A stretch of DNA of 64,000 nucleotides, from NCBI GenBank assembly GCA_037783545.1, contig JBBELK010000107.1, positions 124,001 through 188,000 of the forward strand, written 5' to 3'. Both the position numbers and the translations under genes were made by a program. Below the pieces are notes generated by a model that was given only the letters and a program-made list of their open reading frames with translations, had not been told where the DNA came from and searched no databases. Numbering within the stretch: position 1 is the first letter of the stretch; each line of letters starts with the position of its first letter. Of the stretch, positions 24,500-37,894 are shown piece after piece. Source of the stretch: Henricia sp. BOLD:AAB3569. Taxonomy: Eukaryota; Echinodermata; Asteroidea; Spinulosida; Echinasteridae.

Positions 24500-26311
24500 T
24501 TGAAGTTTGTCTGGAAATTCCTTCAGTTCCAAGATAGCGACCACTTCAGACGCAATGTTTCCCGAAAGCGGCGTCTGCTTGTGCGAAAACTGTGCCGGCA
24601 GGGAGTTTTTGCTAGATTCGACGATAACTCGGTCGGTTTTAAACGGGAAATTGCTGACATTTGCAGAACACGTTTGGGATATAGAGTTGTTTAAGCAGGC
24701 AAAATTTGAAGTCTGTCTGGAAATTCCTTCAGTTCCAAAATAGCGACCACTTCAGACGCAATGTTTCCCGAAAGTTGCGTCTGCTTGTGCTAAAACTGTG
24801 CCGGCAGGGAGTTTTTGCTAGATTCGACGATAACTCGGTCGGTTTAAACGGGAAATTGCTGAAATTTGCAGAACACGTTTGGGATATAGAGTTGTTATAG
24901 CAGGAAAAATTTGAAGTTTGTCTGGAAATTCCTTCAGTTCCAAAATAGCGACCACTTCAGACGCAATGTTTCCCGAAAGAGGCGTCTGCTTGTGCGAAAA
25001 CTGTGCCGGCAGGGAGTTTTTGATAGATTCGACGATAACTCGGTCGGTTTAAACGGGAAATTGCTGACATTTGCAGAACACGTTTGGGATATAGAGTTGT
25101 TATAGCAGGAAAAATTTGAAGTTTGTCTGGAAATTCCTTCAGTTCCAAAATAGCGACCACTTCAGACGCAATGTTTCCCGAAAGCGGCGTCTGCTTGTGC
25201 GAAAACTGTGCCGTCAGGGAGTTTTTGCTAGATTCGACGATAACTCGGTTGGTTTAAACGGGAAATTGCTGACATTTGCAGAACACGTTTGGGATATAGA
25301 GTTGTTTAAGCAGGCAAAATTTGAAGTCTGTCTGGAAATTCCTTCAGTTCCAAAATAGCGACCACTTCAGACGCAATGTTTCCCGAAAGTTGCGTCTGCT
25401 TGTGCTAAAACTGTGCCGGCAGGGAGTTTTTGCTAGATTCGACGATAACTCGGTCGGTTTAAACGGGAAATTGCTGATATTTGCAGAACACGTTTGGGAT
25501 ATAGAGTTGTTTAAGCAGGCACAATTTGAAGTTTGTCTGGAAATTCCTTCAGTTCCAAAATAGCGACCACTTCAGACGCAATGTTTCCCGAAAGCGGCGT
25601 CTGCTTGTGCGAAAACTGTGCCAGCAGGGAGTTTGTGCTATATTCGACGATAACTCGATCGGTTTGAACGGGAAATTGCTGAAATTTGCGGAACACGTTT
25701 GGGATATAGAGTTGTTATAGCAGGCGAAATTTGAAGTTTGTCTGGAAATTCCTTCAGTTCCAAAATAGCGACCACTTGTGCGAAAATTGTGCCGGCAGGG
25801 AGTTTTTGCTAGATTCGACGATAACTCGGTCGGTTTAAACGGGAAATTGCTGATATTTGCAGAACACGTTTGGGATATAGAGTTGTTTAAGCAGGCACAA
25901 TTTGAAGTTTGTCTGGAAATTCCTTCAGTTCCAAAATAGCGACCACTTCAGACGCAATGTTTCCCGAAAGCGGCGTCTGCTTGTGCGAAAACTGTGCCAG
26001 CAGGGAGTTTGTGCTATATTCGACGATAACTCGATCGGTTTGAACGGGAAATTGCTGAAATTTGCAGAACACGTTTGGGATATAGAGTTGTTATAGCAGG
26101 AAAAATTTGAAGTTTGTCTGGAAATTCCTTCAGTTCCAAAATAGCGACCACTTCAGACGCAATGTTTCCCGAAAGAGGCGTCTGCTTGTGCGAAAACTGT
26201 GCCGGCAGGGAGTTTTTGCTAGATTCGACGATAACTCGGTCGGTTTAAACGGGAAATTGCTGAAATTTGCAGAACACGTTTGGGATATAGAGTTGTTATA
26301 GCAGGCGAAAT
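22894..26311. repeat. 1,812-bp higher-order repeat, nearly two copies
   Basis: Monomers from 22894 recur from 24706 with a step of 1,812 bp: eight 205-bp monomers, one 171-bp monomer and one inserted T near 24638. The match holds through the monomer at 24295/26107 and fails at the next. Confidence 0.83.
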
Positions 26312-27302
26312 TTGAAGTTTGTCTGGAAATTCCTTCAGTTCCAAAATAGCGACCACTTCAGACGCAATGTTTCCCGAAAGTTGCGTCTGCTTGTGCTAAA
26401 ACTGTGCCGGCAGGGAGTTTTTGCTAGATTCGACGATAACTCGGTCGGTTTAAACGGGAAATTGCTGATATTTGCAGAACACGTTTGGGATATAGAGTTG
26501 TTTAAGCAGGCACAATTTGAAGTTTGTCTGGAAATTCCTTCAGTTCCAAAATAGCGACCACTTCAGACGCAATGTTTCCCGAAAGCGGCGTCTGCTTGTG
26601 CGAAAACTGTGCCAGCAGGGAGTTTGTGCTATATTCGACGATAACTCGATCGGTTTGAACGGGAAATTGCTGAAATTTGCGGAACACGTTTGGGATATAG
26701 AGTTGTTATAGCAGGCGAAATTTGAAGTTTGTCTGGAAATTCCTTCAGTTCCAAAATAGCGACCACTTGTGCGAAAATTGTGCCGGCAGGGAGTTTTTGC
26801 TAGATTCGACGATAACTCGGTCGGTTTAAACGGGAAATTGCTGATATTTGCAGAACACGTTTGGGATATAGAGTTGTTTAAGCAGGCACAATTTGAAGTT
26901 TGTCTGGAAATTCCTTCAGTTCCAAAATAGCGACCACTTCAGACGCAATGTTTCCCGAAAGCGGCGTCTGCTTGTGCGAAAACTGTGCCAGCAGGGAGTT
27001 TGTGCTATATTCGACGATAACTCGATCGGTTTGAACGGGAAATTGCTGAAATTTGCAGAACACGTTTGGGATATAGAGTTGTTATAGCAGGAAAAATTTG
27101 AAGTTTGTCTGGAAATTCCTTCAGTTCCAAAATAGCGACCACTTCAGACGCAATGTTTCCCGAAAGAGGCGTCTGCTTGTGCGAAAACTGTGCCGGCAGG
27201 GAGTTTTTGCTAGATTCGACGATAACTCGGTCGGTTTAAACGGGAAATTGCTGACATTTGCAGAACACGTTTGGGATATAGAGTTGTTATAGCAGGACAA
27301 AT
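25321..27302. repeat. 991-bp higher-order repeat, two copies
   Basis: The five-monomer order beginning at 25321 (tt-palindrome type, cagcagg type, 171-bp type, cagcagg type, full type) recurs at 26312 with a 991-bp step, which equals four 205-bp monomers plus one of 171 bp. The last monomers of the two copies differ in the aaattt/acattt position. Confidence 0.82.
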
Positions 27303-27712
27303 TTGAAGTTTGTCTGGAAATTCCTTCAGTTCCAAAATAGCGACCACTTCAGACGCAATGTTTCCCGAAAGAGGCGTCTGCTTGTGCGAAAACTGTGCCG
27401 GCAGGGAGTTTTTGATAGATTCGACGATAACTCGGTCGGTTTAAACGGGAAATTGCTGACATTTGCAGAACACGTTTGGGATATAGAGTTGTTATAGCAG
27501 GAAAAATTTGAAGTTTGTCTGGAAATTCCTTCAGTTCCAAAATAGCGACCACTTCAGACGCAATGTTTCCCGAAAGAGGCGTCTGCTTGTGCGAAAACTG
27601 TGCCGGCAGGGAGTTTTTGCTAGATTCGACGATAACTCGGTCGGTTTAAACGGGAAATTGCTGAAATTTGCAGAACACGTTTGGGATATAGAGTTGTTAT
27701 AGCAGGCGAAAT

Positions 27713-30138
27713 TTGAAGTTTGTCTGGAAATTCCTTCAGTTCCAAAATAGCGACCACTTCAGACGCAATGTTTCCCGAAAGCGGCCTCTGCTTGTGCGAA
27801 AATTGTGCCGGCAGGGAGTTTTTGCTAGATTCGACGATAACTCGGTCGGTTTAAACGGGAAATTGCTGATATTTGCAGAACACGTTTGGGATATAGAGTT
27901 GTTTAAGCAGGCAAAATTTGAAGTTTGTCTGGAAATTCCTTCAGTTCCAAGATAGCGACCACTTCAGACGCAATGTTTCCCGAAAGCGGCGTCTGCTTGT
28001 GCGAAAACTGTGCCGGCAGGGAGTTTGTGCTATATTCGACGATAACTCGATCGGTTTGAACGGGAAATTGCTGAAATTTGCAGAACACGTTTGGGATATA
28101 GAGTTGTTATAGCAGGCGAAATTTGAAGTTTGTCTGGAAATTCCTTCAGTTCCAAAATAGCGACCACTTCAGACGCAATGTTTCCCGAAAGCGGCGTCTG
28201 CTTGTGCGAAAACTGTGCCGGCAGGGAGTTTGTGCTATATTCGACGATAACTCGATCGGTTTGAACGGGAAATTGCTGAAATTTGCAGAACACGTTTGGG
28301 ATATAGAGTTGTTATAGCAGGAAAAATTTGAAGTTTGTCTGGAAATTCCTTCAGTTCCAAGATAGCGACCACTTCAGACGCAATGTTTCCCGAAAGCGGC
28401 GTCTGCTTGTGCGAAAACTGTGCCGGCAGGGAGTTTTTGCTAGATTCGACGATAACTCGGTCGGTTTAAACGGGAAATTGCTGACATTTGCAGAACACGT
28501 TTGGGATATAGAGTTGTTTAAGCAGGCAAAATTTGAAGTCTGTCTGGAAATTCCTTCAGTTCCAAAATAGCGACCACTTCAGACGCAATGTTTCCCGAAA
28601 GTTGCGTCTGCTTGTGCTAAAACTGTGCCGGCAGGGAGTTTTTGCTAGATTCGACGATAACTCGGTCGGTTTAAACGGGAAATTGCTGAAATTTGCAGAA
28701 CACGTTTGGGATATAGAGTTGTTATAGCAGGAAAAATTTGAAGTTTGTCTGGAAATTCCTTCAGTTCCAAAATAGCGACCACTTCAGACGCAATGTTTCC
28801 CGAAAGAGGCGTCTGCTTGTGCGAAAACTGTGCCGGCAGGGAGTTTTTGATAGATTCGACGATAACTCGGTCGGTTTAAACGGGAAATTGCTGACATTTG
28901 CAGAACACGTTTGGGATATAGAGTTGTTATAGCAGGAAAAATTTGAAGTTTGTCTGGAAATTCCTTCAGTTCCAAAATAGCGACCACTTCAGACGCAATG
29001 TTTCCCGAAAGCGGCGTCTGCTTGTGCGAAAACTGTGCCGTCAGGGAGTTTTTGCTAGATTCGACGATAACTCGGTTGGTTTAAACGGGAAATTGCTGAC
29101 ATTTGCAGAACACGTTTGGGATATAGAGTTGTTTAAGCAGGCAAAATTTGAAGTCTGTCTGGAAATTCCTTCAGTTCCAAAATAGCGACCACTTCAGACG
29201 CAATGTTTCCCGAAAGTTGCGTCTGCTTGTGCTAAAACTGTGCCGGCAGGGAGTTTTTGCTAGATTCGACGATAACTCGGTCGGTTTAAACGGGAAATTG
29301 CTGATATTTGCAGAACACGTTTGGGATATAGAGTTGTTTAAGCAGGCACAATTTGAAGTTTGTCTGGAAATTCCTTCAGTTCCAAAATAGCGACCACTTC
29401 AGACGCAATGTTTCCCGAAAGCGGCGTCTGCTTGTGCGAAAACTGTGCCAGCAGGGAGTTTGTGCTATATTCGACGATAACTCGATCGGTTTGAACGGGA
29501 AATTGCTGAAATTTGCGGAACACGTTTGGGATATAGAGTTGTTATAGCAGGCGAAATTTGAAGTTTGTCTGGAAATTCCTTCAGTTCCAAAATAGCGACC
29601 ACTTGTGCGAAAATTGTGCCGGCAGGGAGTTTTTGCTAGATTCGACGATAACTCGGTCGGTTTAAACGGGAAATTGCTGATATTTGCAGAACACGTTTGG
29701 GATATAGAGTTGTTTAAGCAGGCACAATTTGAAGTTTGTCTGGAAATTCCTTCAGTTCCAAAATAGCGACCACTTCAGACGCAATGTTTCCCGAAAGCGG
29801 CGTCTGCTTGTGCGAAAACTGTGCCAGCAGGGAGTTTGTGCTATATTCGACGATAACTCGATCGGTTTGAACGGGAAATTGCTGAAATTTGCAGAACACG
29901 TTTGGTATATAGAGTTGTTATAGCAGGAAAAATTTGAAGTTTGTCTGGAAATTCCTTCAGTTCCAAAATAGCGACCACTTCAGACGCAATGTTTCCCGAA
30001 AGAGGCGTCTGCTTGTGCGAAAACTGTGCCGGCAGGGAGTTTTTGCTAGATTCGACGATAACTCGGTCGGTTTAAACGGGAAATTGCTGAAATTTGCAGA
30101 ACACGTTTGGGATATAGAGTTGTTATAGCAGGCGAAAT
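27713..30138. repeat. Copied block, right member (partner at 22074-24499)
   Basis: Same monomer order as 22074-24499 at an offset of 5,639 bp. The overlapping stretch 28738-30753 is itself repeated at 37895-39911, so parts of this block exist three times. Confidence 0.82.
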
Positions 30139-30343
30139 TTGAAGTTTGTCTGGAAATTCCTTCAGTTCCAAAATAGCGACCACTTCAGACGCAATGTTTC
30201 CCGAAAGAGGCGTCTGCTTGTGCGAAAACTGTTCCGGCAGGGAGTTTTTGCTAGATTCGACGATAACTCGGTCGGTTTAAACGGGAAATTGCTGACATTT
30301 GCAGAACACGTTTGGGATATAGAGTTGTTATAGCAGGACAAAT

Positions 30344-31573
30344 TTGAAGTTTGTCTGGAAATTCCTTCAGTTCCAAAATAGCGACCACTTCAGACGCAAT
30401 GTTTCCCGAAAGAGGCGTCTGCTTGTGCGAAAACTGTGCCGGCAGGGAGTTTTTGATAGATTCGACGATAACTCGGTCGGTTTAAACGGGAAATTGCTGA
30501 CATTTGCAGAACACGTTTGGGATATAGAGTTGTTATAGCAGGAAAAATTTGAAGTTTGTCTGGAAATTCCTTCAGTTCCAAAATAGCGACCACTTCAGAC
30601 GCAATGTTTCCCGAAAGAGGCGTCTGCTTGTGCGAAAACTGTGCCGGCAGGGAGTTTTTGCTAGATTCGACGATAACTCGGTCGGTTTAAACGGGAAATT
30701 GCTGAAATTTGCAGAACACGTTTGGGATATAGAGTTGTTATAGCAGGCGAAATTTGAAGTTTGTCTGGAAATTCCTTCAGTTCCAAAATAGCGACCACTT
30801 CAGACGCAATGTTTCCCGAAAGAGGCGTCTGCTTGTGCGAAAACTGTGCCGGCAGGGAGTTTTTGCTAGATTCGACGATAACTCGGTCGGTTTAAACGGG
30901 AAATTGCTGACATTTGCAGAACACGTTTGGGATATAGAGTTGTTATAGCAGGACAAATTTGAAGTTTGTCTGGAAATTCCTTCAGTTCCAAAATAGCGAC
31001 CACTTCAGACGCAATGTTTCCCGAAAGAGGCGTCTGCTTGTGCGAAAACTGTGCCGGCAGGGAGTTTTTGATAGATTCGACGATAACTCGGTCGGTTTAA
31101 ACGGGAAATTGCTGACATTTGCAGAACACGTTTGGGATATAGAGTTGTTATAGCAGGAAAAATTTGAAGTTTGTCTGGAAATTCCTTCAGTTCCAAAATA
31201 GCGACCACTTCAGACGCAATGTTTCCCGAAAGAGGCGTCTGCTTGTGCGAAAACTGTGCCGGCAGGGAGTTTTTGCTAGATTCGACGATAACTCGGTCGG
31301 TTTAAACGGGAAATTGCTGAAATTTGCAGAACACGTTTGGGATATAGAGTTGTTATAGCAGGCGAAATTTGAAGTTTGTCTGGAAATTCCTTCAGTTCCA
31401 AAATAGCGACCACTTCAGACGCAATGTTTCCCGAAAGAGGCGTCTGCTTGTGCGAAAACTGTGCCGGCAGGGAGTTTTTGCTAGATTCGACGATAACTCG
31501 GTCGGTTTAAACGGGAAATTGCTGAAATTTGCAGAACACGTTTGGGATATAGAGTTGTTATAGCAGGCGAAAT
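30344..31573. repeat. 615-bp (3-monomer) local repeat
   Basis: The monomer series tttttgat type, aaattt type and full type at 30344, 30549 and 30754 is followed by the same series at 30959, 31164 and 31369 with a 615-bp step. The third members differ at one diagnostic base. This extra trimer explains why the offset to the 38.5-41 kb region changes from 9,158 to 8,543 bp. Confidence 0.7.
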
Positions 31574-34500
31574 TTGAAGTTTGTCTGGAAATTCCTTCAG
31601 TTCCAAAATAGCGACCACTTCAGACGCAATGTTTCCCGAAAGAGGCGTCTGCTTGTGCGAAAACTGTGCCGGCAGGGAGTTTTTGCTAGATTCGACGATA
31701 ACTCGGTCGGTTTAAACGGGAAATTGCTGACATTTGCAGAACACGTTTGGGATATAGAGTTGTTATAGCAGGACAAATTTGAAGTTTGTCTGGAAATTCC
31801 TTCAGTTCCAAAATAGCGACCACTTCAGACGCAATGTTTCCCGAAAGAGGCGTCTGCTTGTGCGAAAACTGTGCCGGCAGGGAGTTTTTGATAGATTCGA
31901 CGATAACTCGGTCGGTTTAAACGGGAAATTGCTGACATTTGCAGAACACGTTTGGGATATAGAGTTGTTATAGCAGGAAAAATTTGAAGTTTGTCTGGAA
32001 ATTCCTTCAGTTCCAAAATAGCGACCACTTCAGACGCAATGTTTCCCGAAAGCGGCGTCTGCTTGTGCGAAAACTGTGCCGTCGGGGAGTTTTTGCTAGA
32101 TTCGACGATAACTCGGTTGGTTTAAACGGGAAATTGCTGACATTTGCAGAACACGTTTGGGATATAGAGTTGTTTAAGCAGGCAAAATTTGAAGTCTGTC
32201 TGGAAATTCCTTCAGTTCCAAGATAGCGACCACTTCAGACGCAATGTTTCCCGAAAGTTGCGTCTGCTTGTGCTAAAACTGTGCCGGCAGGGAGTTTTTG
32301 CTAGATTCGACGATAACTCGATCGGTTTGAACGGGAAATTGCTGAAATTTGCGGAACACGTTTGGGATATAGAGTTGTTATAGCAGGCGAAATTTGAAGT
32401 TTGTCTGGAAATTCCTTCAGTTCCAAAATAGCAAGCACTTGTGCGAAAATTGTGCCGGCAGGGAGTTTTTGCTAGATTCGACGATAACTCGGTCGGTTTA
32501 AACGGGAAATTGCTGATATTTGCAGAACACGTTTGGGATATAGAGTTGTTTAAGCAGGCACAATTTGAAGTTTGTCTGGAAATTCCTTCAGTTCCAAAAT
32601 AGCGACCACTTCAGACGCAATGTTTCCCGAAAGCGGCGTCTGCTTGTGCGAAAACTGTGCCAGCAGGGAGTTTGTGCTATATTCGACGATAACTCGATCG
32701 GTTTGAACGGGAAATTGCTGAAATTTGCAGAACACGTTTGGGATATAGAGTTGTTATAGCAGGAAAAATTTGAAGTTTGTCTGGAAATTCCTTCAGTTCC
32801 AAAATAGCGACCACTTCAGACGCAATGTTTCCCGAAAGAGGCGTCTGCTTGTGCGAAAACTGTGCCGGCAGGGAGTTTTTGCTAGATTCGACGATAACTC
32901 GGTCGGTTTAAACGGGAAATTGCTGAAATTTGCAGAACACGTTTAGGATATAGAGTTGTTATAGCAGGCGAAATTTGAAGTTTGTCTGGAAATTCCTTCA
33001 GTTCCAAAATAGCGACCACTTCAGACGCAATGTTTCCCGAAAGAGGCGTCTGCTTGTGCGAAAACTGTGCCGGCAGGGAGTTTTTGATAGATTCGACGAT
33101 AACTCGGTCGGTTTAAACGGGAAATTGCTGACATTTGCAGAACACGTTTGGGATATAGAGTTGTTATAGCAGGACAAATTTGAAGTTTGTCTGGAAATTC
33201 CTTCAGTTCCAAAATAGCGACCACTTCAGACGCAATGTTTCCCGAAAGAGGCGTCTGCTTGTGCGAAAACTGTGCCGGCAGGGAGTTTTTGCTAGATTCG
33301 ACGATAACTCGGTCGGTTTAAACGGGAAATTGCTGAAATTTGCAGAACACGTTTGGGATATAGAGTTGTTATAGCAGGCGAAATTTGAAGTTTGTCTGGA
33401 AATTCCTTCAGTTCCAAAATAGCGACCACTTCAGACGCAATGTTTCCCGAAAGAGGCGTCTGCTTGTGCGAAAACTGTGCCGGCAGGGAGTTTTTGCTAG
33501 ATTCGACGATAACTCGGTCGGTTTAAACGGGAAATTGCTGACATTTGCAGAACACGTTTGGGATATAGAGTTGTTATAGCAGGACAAATTTGAAGTTTGT
33601 CTGGAAATTCCTTCAGTTCCAAAATAGCGACCACTTCAGACGCAATGTTTCCCGAAAGAGGCGTCTGCTTGTGCGAAAACTGTGCCGGCAGGGAGTTTTT
33701 GATAGATTCGACGATAACTCGGTCGGTTTAAACGGGAAATTGCTGACATTTGCAGAACACGTTTGGGATATAGAGTTGTTATAGCAGGAAAAATTTGAAG
33801 TTTGTCTGGAAATTCCTTCAGTTCCAAAATAGCGACCACTTCAGACGCAATGTTTCCCGAAAGAGGCGTCTGCTTGTGCGAAAACTGTGCCGGCAGGGAG
33901 TTTTTGCTAGATTCGACGATAACTCGGTCGGTTTAAACGGGAAATTGCTGAAATTTGCAGAACACGTTTGGGATATAGAGTTGTTATAGCAGGCGAAATT
34001 TGAAGTTTGTCTGGAAATTCCTTCAGTTCCAAAATAGCGACCACTTCAGACGCAATGTTTCCCGAAAGAGGCGTCTGCTTGTGCGAAAACTGTGCCGGCA
34101 GGGAGTTTTTGCTAGATTCGACGATAACTCGGTCGGTTTAAACGGGAAATTGCTGAAATTTGCAGAACACGTTTGGGATATAGAGTTGTTATAGCAGGCG
34201 AAATTTGAAGTTTGTCTGGAAATTCCTTCAGTTCCAAAATAGCGACCACTTCAGACGCAATGTTTCCCGAAAGAGGCGTCTGCTTGTGCGAAAACTGTGC
34301 CGGCAGGGAGTTTTTGCTAGATTCGACGATAACTCGGTCGGTTTAAACGGGAAATTGCTGACATTTGCAGAACACGTTTGGGATATAGAGTTGTTATAGC
34401 AGGACAAATTTGAAGTTTGTCTGGAAATTCCTTCAGTTCCAAAATAGCGACCACTTCAGACGCAATGTTTCCCGAAAGAGGCGTCTGCTTGTGCGAAAAC

Positions 34501-36664
34501 TGTGCCGGCAGGGAGTTTTTGATAGATTCGACGATAACTCGGTCGGTTTAAACGGGAAATTGCTGACATTTGCAGAACACGTTTGGGATATAGAGTTGTT
34601 ATAGCAGGAAAAATTTGAAGTTTGTCTGGAAATTCCTTCAGTTCCAAAATAGCGACCACTTCAGACGCAATGTTTCCCGAAAGCGGCGTCTGCTTGTGCG
34701 AAAACTGTGCCGTCGGGGAGTTTTTGCTAGATTCGACGATAACTCGGTTGGTTTAAACGGGAAATTGCTGACATTTGCAGAACACGTTTGGGATATAGAG
34801 TTGTTTAAGCAGGCAAAATTTGAAGTCTGTCTGGAAATTCCTTCAGTTCCAAAATAGCGACCACTTCAGACGCAATGTTTCCCGAAAGTTGCGTCTGCTT
34901 GTGCTAAAACTGTGCCGGCAGGGAGTTTTTGCTAGATTCGACGATAACTCGGTCGGTTTAAACGGGAAATTGCTGAAATTTGCAGAACACGTTTGGGATA
35001 TAGAGTTGTTATAGCAGGCGAAATTTGAAGTTTGTCTGGAAATTCCTTCAGTTCCAAAATAGCGACCACTTCAGACGCAATGTTTCCCGAAAGCGGCGTC
35101 TGCTTGTGCGAAAACTGTGCCGTCAGGGAGTTTTTGCTAGATTCGACGATAACTCGGTTGGTTTAAACGGGAAATTGCTGACATTTGCAGAACACGTTTG
35201 GGATATAGAGTTGTTTAAGCAGGCAAAATTTGAAGTCTGTCTGGAAATTCCTTCAGTTCCAAAATAGCGACCACTTCAGACGCAATGTTTCCCGAAAGTT
35301 GCGTCTGCTTGTGCTAAAACTGTGCCGGCAGGGAGTTTTTGCTAGATTCGACGATAACTCGGTCGGTTTAAACGGGAAATTGCTGACATTTGCGGAACAC
35401 GTTTGGGATATAGAGTTGTTATAGCAGGCGAAATTTGAAGTTTGTCTGGAAATTCCTTCAGTTCCAAAATAGCGACCACTTCAGACGCAATGTTTCCCGA
35501 AAGCGGCGTCTGCTTGTGCGAAAATTGTGCCGGCAGGGAGTTTTTGCTAGATTCGACGATAACTCGGTCGGTTTAAACGGGAAATTGCTGACATTTGCAG
35601 AACACGTTTGGGATATAGAGTTGTTATAGCAGGACAAATTTGAAGTTTGTCTGGAAATTCCTTCAGTTCCAAAATAGCGACCACTTCAGACGCAATGTTT
35701 CCCGAAAGTTGCGTCTGCTTGTGCTAAAACTGTGCCGGCAGGGAGTTTTTGCTAGATTCGACGATAACTCGGTCGGTTTAAACGGGAAATTGCTGAAATT
35801 TGCAGAACACGTTTGGGATATAGAGTTGTTATAGCAGGCGAAATTTGAAGTTTGTCTGGAAATTCCTTCAGTTCCAAAATAGCGACCACTTCAGACGCAA
35901 TGTTTCCCGAAAGCGGCGTCTGCTTGTGCGAAAACTGTGCCGTCAGGGAGTTTTTGCTAGATTCGACGATAACTCGGTCGGTTTAAACGGGAAATTGCTG
36001 ACATTTGCAGAACACGTTTGGGATATAGAGTTGTTTAAGCAGGCAAAATTTGAAGTCTGTCTGGAAATTCCTTCAGTTCCAAAATAGCGACCACTTCAGA
36101 CGCAATGTTTCCCGAAAGTTGCGTCTGCTTGTGCTAAAACTGTGCCGGCAGGGAGTTTTTGCTAGATTCGACGATAACTCGGTCGGTTTAAACGGGAAAT
36201 TGCTGACATTTGCGGAACACGTTTGGGATATAGAGTTGTTATAGCAGGCGAAATTTGAAGTTTGTCTGGAAATTCCTTCAGTTCCAAAATAGCGACCACT
36301 TCAGACGCAATGTTTCCCGAAAGCGGCGTCTGCTTGTGCGAAAATTGTGCCGGCAGGGAGTTTTTGCTAGATTCGACGATAACTCGGTCGGTTTAAACGG
36401 GAAATTGCTGATATTTGCAGAACACGTTTGGGATATAGAGTTGTTTAAGCAGGCAAAATTTGAAGTTTGTCTGGAAATTCCTTCAGTTCCAAGATAGCGA
36501 CCACTTCAGACGCAATGTTTCCCGAAAGCGGCGTCTGCTTGTGCGAAAACTGTGCCGGCAGGGAGTTTGTGCTATATTCGACGATAACTCGATCGGTTTG
36601 AACGGGAAATTGCTGAAATTTGCAGAACACGTTTGGGATATAGAGTTGTTATAGCAGGCGAAAT
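30959..36664. repeat. 5.7-kb block duplicated 25.1 kb away, left member
   Basis: Twenty-eight consecutive monomers, including one 171-bp monomer (32394-32564), match 56069-61775 in type and order. The offset is 25,110 bp at the first monomer and 25,111 bp afterwards, because the partner has one extra A near 56309. Differences are few: for instance gtttaggata near 32945 and aagata near 32221 here, against the common forms in the partner. Confidence 0.85.
32394..32564. repeat. 171-bp deletion monomer, subtype 2 (first of eight)
   Basis: Same 34-bp deletion as subtype 1, with two further substitutions next to the breakpoint (gcaagcactt in place of gcgaccactt). Other subtype 2 copies are at 40937-41107, 41723-41893, 42714-42884, 48176-48346, 53472-53642, 54053-54223 and 57505-57675. 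Seven of the eight are followed by a cagcagg/tttgtgct monomer; the exception is 42714, which is followed by a common-type monomer. Confidence 0.92.
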
Positions 36665-37894
36665 TTGAAGTTTGTCTGGAAATTCCTTCAGTTCCAAAAT
36701 AGCGACCACTTCAGACGCAATGTTTCCCGAAAGCGGCGTCTGCTTGTGCGAAAACTGTGCCGGCAGGGAGTTTGTGCTATATTCAACGATAACTCGATCG
36801 GTTTGAACGGGAAATTGCTGAAATTTGCAGAACACGTTTGGGATATAGAGTTGTTATAGCAGGAAAAATTTGAAGTTTGTCTGGAAATTCCTTCAGTTCC
36901 AAGATAGCGACCACTTCAGACGCAATGTTTCCCGAAAGCGGCGTCTGCTTGTGCGAAAACTGTGCCGGCAGGGAGTTTTTGCTAGATTCGACGATAACTC
37001 GATCGGTTTGAACGGGAAATTGCTGAAATTTGCAGAACACGTTTGGGATATAGAGTTGTTATAGCAGGAAAAATTTGAAGTTTGTCTGGAAATTCCTTCA
37101 GTTCCAAGATAGCGACCACTTCAGACGCAATGTTTCCCGAAAGCGGCGTCTGCTTGTGCGAAAACTGTGCCGGCAGGGAGTTTTTGCTAGATTCGACGAT
37201 AACTCGGTCGGTTTAAACGGGAAATTGCTGACATTTGCAGAACACGTTTGGGATATAGAGTTGTTTAAGCAGGCAAAATTTGAAGTCTGTCTGGAAATTC
37301 CTTCAGTTCCAAAATAGCGACCACTTCAGACGCAATGTTTCCCGAAAGTTGCGTCTGCTTGTGCTAAAACTGTGCCGGCAGGGAGTTTTTGCTAGATTCG
37401 ACGATAACTCGGTCGGTTTAAACGGGAAATTGCTGAAATTTGCAGAACACGTTTGGGATATAGAGTTGTTATAGCAGGCGAAATTTGAAGTTTGTCTGGA
37501 AATTCCTTCAGTTCCAAAATAGCGACCACTTCAGACGCAATGTTTCCCGAAAGAGGCGTCTGCTTGTGCGAAAACTGTGCCGGCAGGGAGTTTTTGATAG
37601 ATTCGACGACAACTCGGTCGGTTTAAACGGGAAATTGCTGACATTTGCAGAACACGTTTGGGATATAGAGTTGTTATAGCAGGAAAAATTTGAAGTTTGT
37701 CTGGAAATTCCTTCAGTTCCAAAATAGCTACCACTTCAGACGCAATGTTTCCCGAAAGAGGCGTCTGCTTGTGCGAAAACTGTGCCGGCAGGGAGTTTTT
37801 GATAGATTCGACGATAACTCGGTCGGTTTAAACGGGAAATTGCTGACATTTGCAGAACACGTTTGGGATATAGAGTTGTTATAGCAGGAAAAAT
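36665..37894. repeat. Satellite B segment rich in the aagata/tttgtgct types
   Basis: Six monomers continuing from the 5.7-kb block but diverging from its partner. The monomer at 36665 has a private attcaacg, that at 37485 a private gacgacaac, and that at 37690 a private tagctacc. Confidence 0.75.

Noticed and set aside
21663-24694. Frameshifted copies at 21800 and 24638 (extra T) as a shared functional variant
   Set aside because: Both are one-base gains in the same TTT run on different monomer backgrounds, best explained by slippage or consensus error.
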